This document shows, in pieces, positions 1 to 5,600 of a stretch of DNA of 9,355 nt (positions within the stretch are counted from its first letter, which is position 1; the number at the start of each line of letters is the position of its first letter). Made by a program: the position numbers and the translations under genes. This DNA comes from Verrucomicrobiota bacterium (GTDB taxonomy: Bacteria; Verrucomicrobiota; Verrucomicrobiia; Chthoniobacterales; UBA10450), in contig QHON01000109.1 of NCBI GenBank assembly GCA_003218815.1, positions 1-9,355 on the forward strand. The letters are read 5' to 3'. The notes under the pieces were generated by a model. It was not told the origin of the DNA. It worked only from the letters and a program-made list of their open reading frames with translations, and made no database searches.

Positions 1-66
1 CGCCAATTTGGTCAACTGCTTTGGTGACAATTCGTCCACAGCCTTCTCGATTTCAGCGAGACTCAT
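1..66 (-). CDS. N-terminal fragment of a small protein, possibly an antitoxin (runs off the window)
   Basis: Reading leftwards from an ATG at 66-64, the frame stays open to the window edge and gives 22 residues, beginning MSLAEIEKAVDELSP and continuing KQLTKLA. The charged amphipathic pattern (ExxExAxxxLxPxxLxxL) resembles the N-termini of small antitoxins and addiction-module components I have seen in soil bacteria; this is inference from a short stretch. No clear Shine-Dalgarno sequence precedes the ATG. A weak promoter-like pair on the minus strand (TTGCAC, 16 bases, TATGTT) lies so close to the ATG that the mRNA would be almost leaderless. The remainder of the gene and any partner toxin lie outside the window, so function is unproven. 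Confidence 0.45.
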   Translation of the reverse strand, partial: MSLAEIEKAVDELSPKQLTKLA

Positions 67-256
67 AAAAGAACATAACGGCGAAGCAACCCGGTGCAAG
101 GACGGTGGAAAACGCGAAGCGCTATTGGCTTTATCGCGCTCGCTCCCGATCTTATTACCGCGACGAACCTACTCACCGTGGACGTGCTCGGTACGCAGCT
201 TTTTTGCTCTGTTCTCTGGCCAGCAGCTCGACTAAGTGACCGAGTAACTGAGTTTC

Positions 257-547
257 TCAGTACGGGCTCGGGCTGTTGCGCGGCGGATCCAGCGGCGAGC
301 GATGGTTCGGATCCAATCTCCACGCGCCGTGAGGGGTTGGCGTTCCCAGTCCCTGGATACCCGGTACTATTCGCGGAGGTGGCGTCGGGGTGGGGGGAGC
401 TGGTGTCGGCACAACTTCTTGCGGAACAACTGTCGTTGGTTTGCCGGTCAGTCTAGAGCGGGCGTCACTCGCCCAGTCTTTAAACGGCGTTTCCCAACCG
501 AAATAAATCAGCACACCGACAACAAATATTTCGGCAAGCGTTCGCAT
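257..547 (-). CDS. Small one-helix membrane or exported protein with proline-rich tail
   Basis: About 96 residues from the chosen ATG at 547. Residues 1-18 (MRTLAEIFVVGVLIYFGW) form one hydrophobic helix, either a signal anchor or an uncleaved signal peptide. It is followed by a short charged stretch (ETPFKDWASDARSRLTGK) and then a tail of Pro, Thr and Val with PTPAPPTPTPPP repeats. The composition suggests the tail crosses or lies in the periplasm. An upstream ATG at 580 is in frame, but its extra residues run into sequence that looks like a dispersed non-coding repeat, so the later start is preferred. No enzyme motif is present. The FGWETPF motif recalls tiny membrane proteins of Verrucomicrobia (from memory). 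Function unknown. Confidence 0.6.
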   Translation of the reverse strand: MRTLAEIFVVGVLIYFGWETPFKDWASDARSRLTGKPTTVVPQEVVPTPAPPTPTPPPRIVPGIQGLGTPTPHGAWRLDPNHRSPLDPPRNSPSPY

Positions 548-643
548 GGAAACATGACATTCCCAAAATCCGGAACGCAACGCAACCGCGAATTACGCGG
601 ATCTCACGGATGGGGACTCGGCTGCATCGCCTGGTTAGGGTGC

Positions 644-928
644 TCACTTTGCCAGGCGCCGGATAATCCAAACGACAAACCAAAGAAGCGCCATGGCTGC
701 GGCATATAACATGATATTAAGGGCGATGCTTATGGCGGCGACGGCGTAGCCAAAAAAATCGTGTTCATGACCATAAGTTACTATGAGGATCACTCCTGTT
801 GGCCATAAGAAAAGACCGTTACCCAGAATGTAGTCCCGGACTGGACGCGAACAGTAATAAAGCAGCGGCCCAACAGCCCCAAGAACGGCGCCGGTCAAAA
901 CAGCATGTTTGAACTTCGGAAATTGCAC
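644..928 (-). CDS. Small integral membrane protein with three predicted helices
   Basis: 94 residues starting at a GTG (928-926). Three hydrophobic segments are visible: about residues 9-25 (VLTGAVLGAVGPLLYYC), 38-53 (GLFLWPTGVILIVTYG) and 59-86 (FGYAVAAISIALNIMLYAAAMALLWFVV), followed by a positively charged end (WIIRRLAK) that should face the cytoplasm. A GHEHD motif lies between helices 2 and 3. I associate LWPxxxxxxxxxGHEHDxFGY proteins with Verrucomicrobia, where they are hypothetical proteins. No Shine-Dalgarno sequence is evident before the GTG. A perfect inverted repeat at 947-963 lies just upstream and could be part of its control region. Function unknown. Confidence 0.65.
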   Translation of the reverse strand: MQFPKFKHAVLTGAVLGAVGPLLYYCSRPVRDYILGNGLFLWPTGVILIVTYGHEHDFFGYAVAAISIALNIMLYAAAMALLWFVVWIIRRLAK

Positions 929-946
929 GGTCTAACCGGGAAACTG

Positions 947-963
947 TGCCGAATTATTCGGCA
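947..963. repeat. Perfect inverted repeat upstream of the three-helix membrane gene
   Basis: TGCCGAA, a three-base spacer TTA, then TTCGGCA: a perfect 7-bp stem. It lies 19 bases upstream of the GTG of the minus-strand gene at 644-928 and is flanked by an AT run (TTTAAAA) on its other side. It could be an operator, part of a promoter region, or a hairpin ending transcription that arrives from the right. There is no long T-run on either strand, so a classical terminator is not supported. Confidence 0.45.
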
Positions 964-1003
964 TTTAAAAGCGCAATAATTTGATTCTAATTCCGCTTGC
1001 CTT

Positions 1004-1017
1004 CGCTCGCGCGAGCG
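1004..1017. repeat. 14-bp perfect GC-rich palindrome
   Basis: CGCTCGCGCGAGCG reads the same on both strands. It is in non-coding sequence between two minus-strand genes. Outer bases CCGCT (993-997) and AGCGG (1014-1018) offer an alternative longer-loop pairing. A cruciform or dyad binding site is possible; no function is shown. Confidence 0.4.
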
Positions 1018-1333
1018 GGAGAAAATGCCGTTGACAAATTGGCGAGCATTTCGCAAAACTCGGCGTCGCCAAACAGATCTGGATCGGGCGAAGGACGCTT
1101 CTCCCGGCGGCTTCCTCCCCTCTTTCAGACCTGCCGCTCGCAGGATTAACCGGGCGGTGGCAATTCTGTCACGAGTGCGCCGCGATGGTCACGAAGTGGT
1201 CGCAACCGAAGGATGAAGATAATAACGGGCAACGCCTGTAAGCGCGAGTCCTCGCGCGCGCTGGGGGGAATCCGTCGCTTCCTTTTCTAACCAGCCGGCC
1301 CGCGGCCTTAAGCCTTTGCGGGGTCAGCCTCGC

Positions 1334-1714
1334 TTATTCTCTCTCAACCACAACAACGAGACTGACCTTATGTCTGCGGTCAAAACCAAGCTCCACGCGA
1401 GTGCCTGCCCGTACCAGATGCGGGTCGATTGCTCGGCCGTCTTTATAAACAAAGCGGACCCTCTTGCCAAGGATGTAGGATACCGGCTTGGTGTCGGGCG
1501 AGGACTGCACAACAATCGGCGAGGGAGGGTCAACGGGTCTCAGGCCGGGATTGAACGCGGTCACCGTCCCAACTTTAACTGCGCCGGTGGTGATCTGCGT
1601 CGGCGCTCGCGTTGTCTGACCCGTGTGTTTAACAACCGAAGTGTTTGGTACAGGTTGTGCGAACGCCAAAGGCGCAATCATCACACAAACAAGGAAAACA
1701 ATGATTCGTCTCAT
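1334..1714 (-). CDS. Secreted 126-residue hypothetical protein
   Basis: The ATG at 1714 is chosen because AAGGA (1723-1719) sits just upstream and because the product then begins with a typical signal peptide: MRRI, a hydrophobic core (IVFLVCVMIAPLAF) and a cleavage-like AQ at about residues 20-21. The frame remains open further upstream (to 1942), but that extension is Arg-rich and lies in probable repeat sequence. The mature part has a Thr/Pro/Val-rich half and a C-terminal half with alternating hydrophobic residues (SYILGKRVRFVYKDGRAIDPHLVRAG, then TRVELGFD and VSLVVVVERE), suggestive of a small beta-strand domain. No cysteines or catalytic motif stand out in the mature part. The family is not recognised. 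Confidence 0.7.
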   Translation of the reverse strand: MRRIIVFLVCVMIAPLAFAQPVPNTSVVKHTGQTTRAPTQITTGAVKVGTVTAFNPGLRPVDPPSPIVVQSSPDTKPVSYILGKRVRFVYKDGRAIDPHLVRAGTRVELGFDRRHKVSLVVVVERE

Positions 1715-1957
1715 AAGTTCCTTTCGTTCAATTGACATTCCATAGTTGCTTCGCGAGGAGCGCTCCCTTCGGATGCCTCGGATAACCCTCCTGCACAAAG
1801 TCGCAGCAATCACCGGAGCCCTGCGGATGAAAAGTTGACTGCGCTTGTCGAACTCGAATCGGCGATTCGCGGTTGCGGCGAATTGGCTTGACGAGCTGGC
1901 GGGATTCTTTCGTGCCAGCTTCATCGTAAACGCGAATCCCAACGAGGCATCGCTCCA
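1715..1957. other. Intergenic stretch, likely non-coding repeat
   Basis: Frames are open on the minus strand here, but their products are low-complexity Arg/Ser-rich peptides with no recognisable domain. The segment separates the truncated remnant at 1958-2230 from the secreted protein at 1334-1714. I see no tRNA, terminator or clear promoter. Confidence 0.35.
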
Positions 1958-2230
1958 CTATTGTCGCGTATCATGGGAGACGACATATGGTTTCATAACG
2001 CCGTTGCCGGTATCGTACTCTGCGGTCAGTGTGTGCGAGTTGGGCGTAATGTCGGTCCAGACATCTCGCATCCTCGTGTGCTTACCGTTGATCACTTCCT
2101 CGTAATCGTTGGCGAACGTGTCGCCCTCCCAATGCGCGGTGCCACGAAGCTCGCAACCAGCATCAGTTGACGTCTTGAAGCAGGTGAGAAACCGATAGTT
2201 CTTCGCTTCCCGGCGTTTGTGCCGGATCTT
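1958..2230 (-). pseudogene. 5'-truncated remnant of a DUF1579-like protein
   Basis: The minus-strand frame between a TGA at 2233-2231 and a TAG at 1960-1958 encodes 90 residues but has no start codon near its beginning; the first Met is residue 54. From about residue 25 the protein reads like a conserved family C-terminus: AGCELRGTAHWEGDTF, then ANDYEEVINGKHTRMRDVW, then TDITPNSHTLTAEYDTGNG and a final SHDTRQ. I recall the pattern 'W-x-G-D-x-F-x-N-x-Y-E-E ... F/R-D-x-W ... SHTL' from secreted or cytosolic DUF1579-like hypothetical proteins of roughly 150-200 residues; that match is from memory. The N-terminal half is absent. The start of the frame overlaps, in another register, the 3' end of the gene at 2163-2561. 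A decayed gene is the simplest reading; a frameshift joining it to the upstream frame is less likely because that frame encodes membrane helices. Confidence 0.6.
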
Positions 2231-2561
2231 TCATTTGCTCCGACGCGAACGGACAAATCAGTGGCACAGGAACTACGGGCAGTACCGCTGGCAGTGGCCG
2301 AGGCGAAGGGAGCGCCGGCGTCATGACTGGAACAGGTCCGGATCCCAGCAAGATCTCGACTCCATATGAACAGACCATCACTGAGAGGATGATCGTAATG
2401 CCAGGCACCCAGCGCAAAAAAGGCGCAAGAGTGCGCAAGCGATCAAAAAAGACCGGGAACAAAACTTCGACAACGCAGAACGCGCCCGCGCCGGCAGCCA
2501 GTGCCAGTCCATCGCCGAGGTAAGCTCCCTGCAGACCCAGGGGAGATTGTATTCCCAGCAC
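2163..2561 (-). CDS. Small membrane protein with proline-rich tail
   Basis: 132 residues from a GTG at 2561-2559. Hydrophobic segments lie at about residues 18-38 (LALAAGAGAFCVVEVLFPVF) and 50-73 (WVPGITIILSVMVCSYGVEILL). They are followed by a Pro/Val-rich segment (VPVMTPALPSPRPLPAVLPVV) and a charged end. This organisation, helices then a proline-rich tail, is shared with the gene at 257-547. There is no strong ribosome binding site, and sequence immediately upstream (2571-2640) belongs to a dispersed repeat, so the true start is uncertain. Its last 23 codons overlap the open frame of the remnant at 1958-2230. Function unknown; it could also be a chance frame, though two well-formed helices argue against that. 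Confidence 0.5.
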   Translation of the reverse strand: MLGIQSPLGLQGAYLGDGLALAAGAGAFCVVEVLFPVFFDRLRTLAPFLRWVPGITIILSVMVCSYGVEILLGSGPVPVMTPALPSPRPLPAVLPVVPVPLICPFASEQMKDPAQTPGSEELSVSHLLQDVN

Positions 2562-2570
2562 CTAAAGACA

Positions 2571-2640
2571 GAATTACGCAGTTCCAGTGCCCGAAGTTGC
2601 CGGAAATCTCTCGCGCGCGTACGGGTGAGCGGGAATCGTG
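2571..2640. repeat. Dispersed repeat, copy 1
   Basis: This segment aligns with 5440-5510. Over the first 37 bases, counted by eye, 29 are identical (GAATTaCGCAGTTCcAGTG in this copy against GAATTcCGCAGTTCgAGTG in the other). After a short gap both copies share the block CTCTCGCGCG...TACG. The two copies are in the same orientation and neither lies in a convincing gene. It is probably one member of a non-coding repeat family of this genome. Confidence 0.55.
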
Positions 2641-2716
2641 AAAACTAGTGACCAATACGTGAATGTATTCGGGCTGCCGCAAATCTCGAAGAAAGTCTCG
2701 ATCCTAATTTGCCTTG

Positions 2717-3364
2717 CTACCGCATTCCGAACGCTTGCAGGGCACGCTTCAACTCCTCAGGTGGCAAATATTTTTGCCAATTGACGATCACGAAATGCCA
2801 CCACTCAGCGCGCAGCCCGTAAAAACCGGCATCCCGCATTGCGATCTGGAGCAAATGCAGATGCGAGCGAATCGCAGGGTCGGCGCCCCGGTAATGCCAC
2901 ATTGCGGCGGGCGTGAAATCATCAAAGTCGGTGGGCATCAGGACGGGACGGTTCCACGTATCGATCAGCGTGGCATCGACAGCGACCCCCCAGCTGTGGA
3001 GGGAGCCGGCGCCAGCTTGAGGATCGGCGACATAATCATTATTATGCGCGGCCTGCCAGAGCTGCATTTGCACCGATTTAGGGCGATACGCATCCCAGAT
3101 TTTTAGTTGGTACTGGTAACGCCGCAGAATTGCCTGCGCTGTGACTAAGCGCGACGCCACTTCGGGACGCACCAAGGCCGGAGTCCCGGGCGGATATAAT
3201 GCCCGCCCCGCGAGATTATTTGCACCAGCGTAACGCAATTCGATGACCATAGTCGGATCAACCGATTTAATATCGACGAGCGGGACGGCAGTTTGCGCGG
3301 TCGCACACTTTACGGCCACCACCACCGCAGCAGATGAAATGAAGGGAACGTTAAAGCATCTCAT
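2717..3364 (-). CDS. Exported D-alanyl-D-alanine dipeptidase (VanX/DdpX family, peptidase M15D)
   Basis: Zinc dipeptidase that hydrolyses D-Ala-D-Ala. Starting at the ATG at 3364 the protein has 215 residues, a normal length for the family, and opens with a signal peptide (MRCFNVPFISSAAVVVAV, cleavage-like CATAQTA), so it should act outside the cytoplasm. Family motifs: YAGANNLAGRALY at about 45-57, DAYRP at 91-95 with the catalytic Arg, SLHSWGVAVD at 121-130 giving the zinc ligands His123 and Asp130, and EWWHF at 187-191 giving catalytic Glu187 and the third ligand His190. All key residues are present. The frame extends upstream to 3493, but that would bury the signal peptide. No vanH, vanA or vanRS genes are nearby, so glycopeptide resistance is not indicated; peptidoglycan dipeptide salvage, as proposed for DdpX, is more likely. 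Confidence 0.9.
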   Translation of the reverse strand: MRCFNVPFISSAAVVVAVKCATAQTAVPLVDIKSVDPTMVIELRYAGANNLAGRALYPPGTPALVRPEVASRLVTAQAILRRYQYQLKIWDAYRPKSVQMQLWQAAHNNDYVADPQAGAGSLHSWGVAVDATLIDTWNRPVLMPTDFDDFTPAAMWHYRGADPAIRSHLHLLQIAMRDAGFYGLRAEWWHFVIVNWQKYLPPEELKRALQAFGMR

Positions 3365-3715
3365 TGCCTGACCAATCAATCTGCTGTCGAGAATCCTCCA
3401 TCGTCTTTGCGAGGAAAATTCAATCCGAGCGACCGCACGTCTCACAGATGTTGCGATTAACGCCGTCGTCAAGCTTCTCCGCGAGGCGGGCAAGGCGTGC
3501 TCGGATTATCAGGATAAAGTTTCGCAATTTGAAATACCGCCTTCTCCAGGCCGGACGAAGCGCATACCGTCAACGACTTTCGCGCCTAGTTAGAGGCAAC
3601 GGTAATAACGGAATTACCATTGAGCTAACCGCCCGAGTGGCAGCGCTTAAGGACGCGAGAAGAAAATTGAGCCTGCCCGATTATTCCGCCGCAGCGTCGA
3701 TCTAGCGGAAGTGGG
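3365..3715. other. Intergenic stretch with one inverted repeat
   Basis: About 350 bases between two minus-strand genes. A perfect 6-bp dyad, GGTAAT-aacgga-ATTACC, lies at 3601-3618. Open frames on both strands give Arg/Ser-rich products with no domain structure. The upstream signals of the dipeptidase gene should lie in its left part, but no strong promoter or Shine-Dalgarno sequence could be picked out. Confidence 0.4.
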
Positions 3716-4237
3716 TCATGGGAGATCAACGTCTTTGCTATCTCCCCGGCGGACCTGCCCCCGAATCTCGCCCCCGGGGAAGTTCACCGTGTGCATATTG
3801 GCATAGGCTAGACCGGCGCGCACCGCCTCCAAGGCCGAATCGAGATCGCCCGGGGCAATACCTTGGGTCGTAGGTCCCACAACATTTGCGGCCGTGATCG
3901 TCCCGGTGATGGTTCCCGACGTAGCTGCTGGACACGCCGGCTGGCCCCCGCCGCCGCACAGGAATATCGTGACGCCACCATTCACCTTGGTAGGTGCAAA
4001 GTGCAGGTGGGCCACGGCAGGGGCCGCTGACAGCCCGGAGAAGGTTAACGAAAAAGTGATGGTGCTCCCGACGTCCATTTCGAACGTCGCCGCGCCGGCG
4101 GTATTGATCGGCGGTACCTCGTGCTCCCCGCTGAGGTTGGCGGAAAAAAGCTCCGTAGCCGAGTGAGCTACTGGTGCACCGAAGAGACTCGCGGCCAGTG
4201 TCGCTATTGCCCAAAACCCGATGCTTCTAGTTTTCAT
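3716..4237 (-). CDS. Secreted CHRD-domain protein
   Basis: 173 residues. The ATG at 4237 is supported by AGGAG (4249-4245) seven bases upstream, and by a signal peptide beginning MKTRSIGFWAIATLAASLFG and ending near VAHSA (about residue 27). Residues 28-165 match the CHRD domain, first described in chordin and common in bacterial secreted proteins: SGEHEVPP at 36-43, a beta-rich TITFSLTFSGL, AHLHF at 76-80, the glycine-rich segment around VTIFLCGGGG with two Cys, LAYANMHT at 143-150 and PGGEIRGQV at 154-162. Molecular role in bacteria is undefined; an immunoglobulin-like extracellular beta-fold is expected. It is transcribed alone: the gap to the dipeptidase gene is large and a separate promoter candidate lies upstream. 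Confidence 0.9.
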   Translation of the reverse strand: MKTRSIGFWAIATLAASLFGAPVAHSATELFSANLSGEHEVPPINTAGAATFEMDVGSTITFSLTFSGLSAAPAVAHLHFAPTKVNGGVTIFLCGGGGQPACPAATSGTITGTITAANVVGPTTQGIAPGDLDSALEAVRAGLAYANMHTVNFPGGEIRGQVRRGDSKDVDLP

Positions 4238-4714
4238 GGTGTTACTCCTGTTTGTTACGACCAACCCTTACGGGTTAGGGAAGAACTTCCGTTTTGTCAA
4301 GTAATATTCATCCACTCGCCAAGCTTTTTAGGAGCATTTGGGTCAGGGCTCGCGAAAATCGCCCGCGTGCTCGTGCGTGTCGATCACGTTGCCCGCTGAA
4401 TTCTTGGACTTTGTCCAAAGCATTTGGAACGTTAAAGTCCGAATCGTCACCCCCGGTTTCTATTGATCACTACGCTTTTGCGTTGGCCTTTGACCTGATC
4501 CAGTGGGGATATCACCTGGCCCGGGGCTACCACCACCTTTGGCCTCTTTTACTGGCGTCAGGTCACGAACTTTGATGTTTTTCTTTTTTTGTCTCTGGCG
4601 CCATGACGATAAGATCACGTTGACGTTATAGTTCACGTTATTACATCGGAAATTAGATCGACGCCGCGCTTATCTCTGGGCAGGCGCACTTCGTAAACAT
4701 GCGTCGGTTGCAAT
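4238..4714. other. Intergenic stretch between two minus-strand genes
   Basis: About 480 bases. The left end holds the ribosome binding site and a promoter candidate for the CHRD gene. An inverted repeat AACCC-ttac-GGGTT lies at 4264-4277. Around 4616-4645 the element CACGTT recurs with GACGTTATA between the copies. A plus-strand open frame (4294-4575) shows no domain and is probably chance. Confidence 0.4.
4272..4300 (-). promoter_or_regulatory. Promoter candidate for the CHRD gene
   Basis: On the minus strand a consensus -35 box TTGACA (4300-4295) is followed after 17 bases by TAACCC (4277-4272), which is a poor -10 box. Transcription would start about 25-30 bases upstream of the ATG at 4237. 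The inverted repeat AACCC-ttac-GGGTT overlaps the -10 position and might be an operator. Support is limited to the -35 match and the spacing. Confidence 0.3.
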
Positions 4715-5149
4715 TCAAGCAGCAGCAACCGCTGCAAGAATAGTTACATGAAATCCAAAGCCCAAGATCGAAGCCTGGTTCTGACTGCCGAAAACGTTCA
4801 CCTGAGCCTCGATTCTTAATTCAACCTGCCCCGATTCATCGTCCCAATCCGCATCCACACCTAACATCTGCCAGGCCGTACTCTGCGGCAACGTATTTAT
4901 GTTGAGAACAGTCTGCGTGAATGATGCTGTGGCATTTGCCCGAACGAACTGTCTCCTAGTGAAGACTGGGCCGACCAGGACAGTAAAAGTTTCTTTTGAT
5001 ACAAAAGCTTGTCCTGAAGAATACGCGTTTACGTTGTAAAGAAACTGTCCATCGATAATGAACAGTCGGTCCGCGTCATCGGGACCAGCGACTACGGCTT
5101 CGAGCTGTTGAATATTTTCAATTTGGTTGGGTAGAATTTTGACTGCCAT
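4715..5149 (-). CDS. Orphan 144-residue protein, family not recognised
   Basis: The ATG at 5149 is preceded by GGAGG (5159-5155) at a five-base spacing, the strongest ribosome binding site in the window, so translation is likely efficient. The protein begins MAVKILPNQIENIQQLEAVV and has no signal peptide. It appears largely beta-structured: FIIDGQFLYNVNAYSS, then ETFTVLVGPVFTRRQFVRAN, then a serine/threonine-rich stretch, an acidic turn (GVDADWDDESGQ), VELRIEAQVNVFG and a hydrophobic end (ILGFGFHVTILAAVAAA). That end is too weakly delimited to call a membrane helix. No Cys is present. It is divergent from the gene at 5601-6572, and its upstream part is comparatively AT-rich (25 of 60 G+C in 5101-5160). 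It could be a structural or phage-type protein, but nothing in it proves this. Confidence 0.7.
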   Translation of the reverse strand: MAVKILPNQIENIQQLEAVVAGPDDADRLFIIDGQFLYNVNAYSSGQAFVSKETFTVLVGPVFTRRQFVRANATASFTQTVLNINTLPQSTAWQMLGVDADWDDESGQVELRIEAQVNVFGSQNQASILGFGFHVTILAAVAAA

Positions 5150-5278
5150 ATGAGCCTCCGCGATTTTTTGTTCAGCAAGTGTGTATCTAGGAGTCGCATT
5201 TGTTCAAGTACCAAAGCCGCGCCGGTTCTTGCGTGGTCGGGCTTCGCAGGTGTGCATTCCCGATTTTGTTGCGAATCT

Positions 5279-5356
5279 GTTGCGAAATCGGCTCAAAGCT
5301 CAATTTGCTATGGGCAGCGCGTACGGGAGTGGAAGCCGATTTCAACATTTCGCAAC
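5279..5356. repeat. Imperfect inverted repeat with overlapping arms
   Basis: GTTGCGAAATCGGCT at 5279-5293 can pair either with AGCCGATTT at 5334-5342 (nine bases) or with ATTTCGCAAC at 5347-5356 (ten bases). The right arm looks like the exact complement of the left arm interrupted by an eight-base insertion (CAACATTT). The loop contains the copy of the tRNA-Glu 3' end. It is a candidate recombination or transposition end, or a transcribed hairpin. Confidence 0.5.
5315..5338 (-). repeat. Copy of tRNA-Glu 3' end; candidate attachment site
   Basis: 22 of 24 bases equal 6814-6837 of the tRNA-Glu gene, in direct orientation, with the first 16 identical (CAGCGCGTACGGGAGT on the plus strand). Identity begins exactly at the discriminator base of the tRNA and covers the acceptor 3' strand and most of the T arm. 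The two differences (5331 and 5335) fall in the T loop and T stem, and the latter would break a stem pair; so this copy cannot serve as tRNA and looks decayed. The position beyond the 3' side of the tRNA is where a displaced 3' end would lie after integration. Confidence 0.55.
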
Positions 5357-5439
5357 TCCGCGTGATTTCGACGGAAATTTGCGGCAATCAGCGCGTTAAC
5401 GGCAGACTCGCAAATTGGCCACTTTGCAAGAATCGCGCA

Positions 5440-5510
5440 GAATTCCGCAGTTCGAGTGTCCGAATTTGTCCGAAGTCCGCTTGGCTCTCGCGCGTACGCG
5501 TGGGCATGTG
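5440..5510. repeat. Dispersed repeat, copy 2
   Basis: Aligns with 2571-2640 (see that entry), ending in the block GGCTCTCGCGCGTACGCGTGGG. Relative to copy 1 it carries about nine additional bases before the CTCTCGCGCG block. It lies within the upstream open extension of the gene at 5601-6572 and argues that this extension is not protein-coding. Confidence 0.55.
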
Positions 5511-5600
5511 GCGAAACGAATGACGTGTCACGTGGAAGTTCAGTTGCCGGGTTCGACGACGATGCCACAATTGCGTGAAAGAGATTGGTTAGTAAATCGT

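Larger units (their letters stand above)
929..1333. other. Non-coding stretch between small genes, with palindromes
   Basis: About 400 bases without a convincing gene. It contains two clear palindromes (947-963 and 1004-1017, listed separately) and GC-rich simple sequence near 1240-1265. A plus-strand frame at 1025-1216 begins after GGGAGAAA, which could serve as a ribosome binding site, but the 63-residue product is Arg-rich, lacks any structure I recognise, and is probably chance. Confidence 0.5.
5150..5600. other. Repeat-rich divergent intergenic region
   Basis: About 450 bases between two divergent genes. Contents, in order: a direct repeat GTTGCGAA (5269 and 5279, 10 bases apart); an imperfect inverted repeat with arms 5279-5293 and 5334-5356; inside its loop the copy of the tRNA-Glu 3' end (5315-5338); then dispersed repeat copy 2 (5440-5510). 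The open plus-strand frame from 5415 runs through this copy into the gene that follows, but the repeat nature makes the N-terminal extension unlikely to be genuine. Confidence 0.5.

Noticed and set aside
302..709. Plus-strand 135-codon frame opposite the small membrane genes
   Set aside because: Arg/Trp-rich product with no motif, antisense to two better minus-strand frames.
1025..1216. Plus-strand 63-codon frame with a GGGAG before the ATG
   Set aside because: The product is Arg-rich with no structure or homology that I can recognise; one good-looking ribosome binding site is not enough.
2615..2625. Third match to the tRNA-Glu end (GCGCGTACGGG)
   Set aside because: Only 11 bases match, and they lie in the dispersed repeat with a palindromic GCGCGTACGC-like core, so this is not evidence for another attachment site. 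It does weaken the tRNA-end argument a little.
2654..2669. AATAC-gtgaat-GTATT hairpin as a terminator of the dipeptidase gene
   Set aside because: Only five base pairs, AT-rich, and no T-run after it on the minus strand.
3738..4214. Long minus-strand frame within the CHRD gene
   Set aside because: A shadow frame: the CHRD frame has signal peptide, domain motifs and ribosome binding site, while this product is Arg/Gly-rich low complexity.
4294..4575. Plus-strand 93-codon frame in the CHRD upstream region
   Set aside because: No domain, no ribosome binding site; it spans the likely promoter of the CHRD gene on the other strand.
5415..5600. N-terminal extension of the glycosyltransferase-like frame to 5415
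   Set aside because: It overlaps the dispersed repeat (5440-5510), its composition is Arg-rich and unlike the rest, and no ribosome binding site precedes it.
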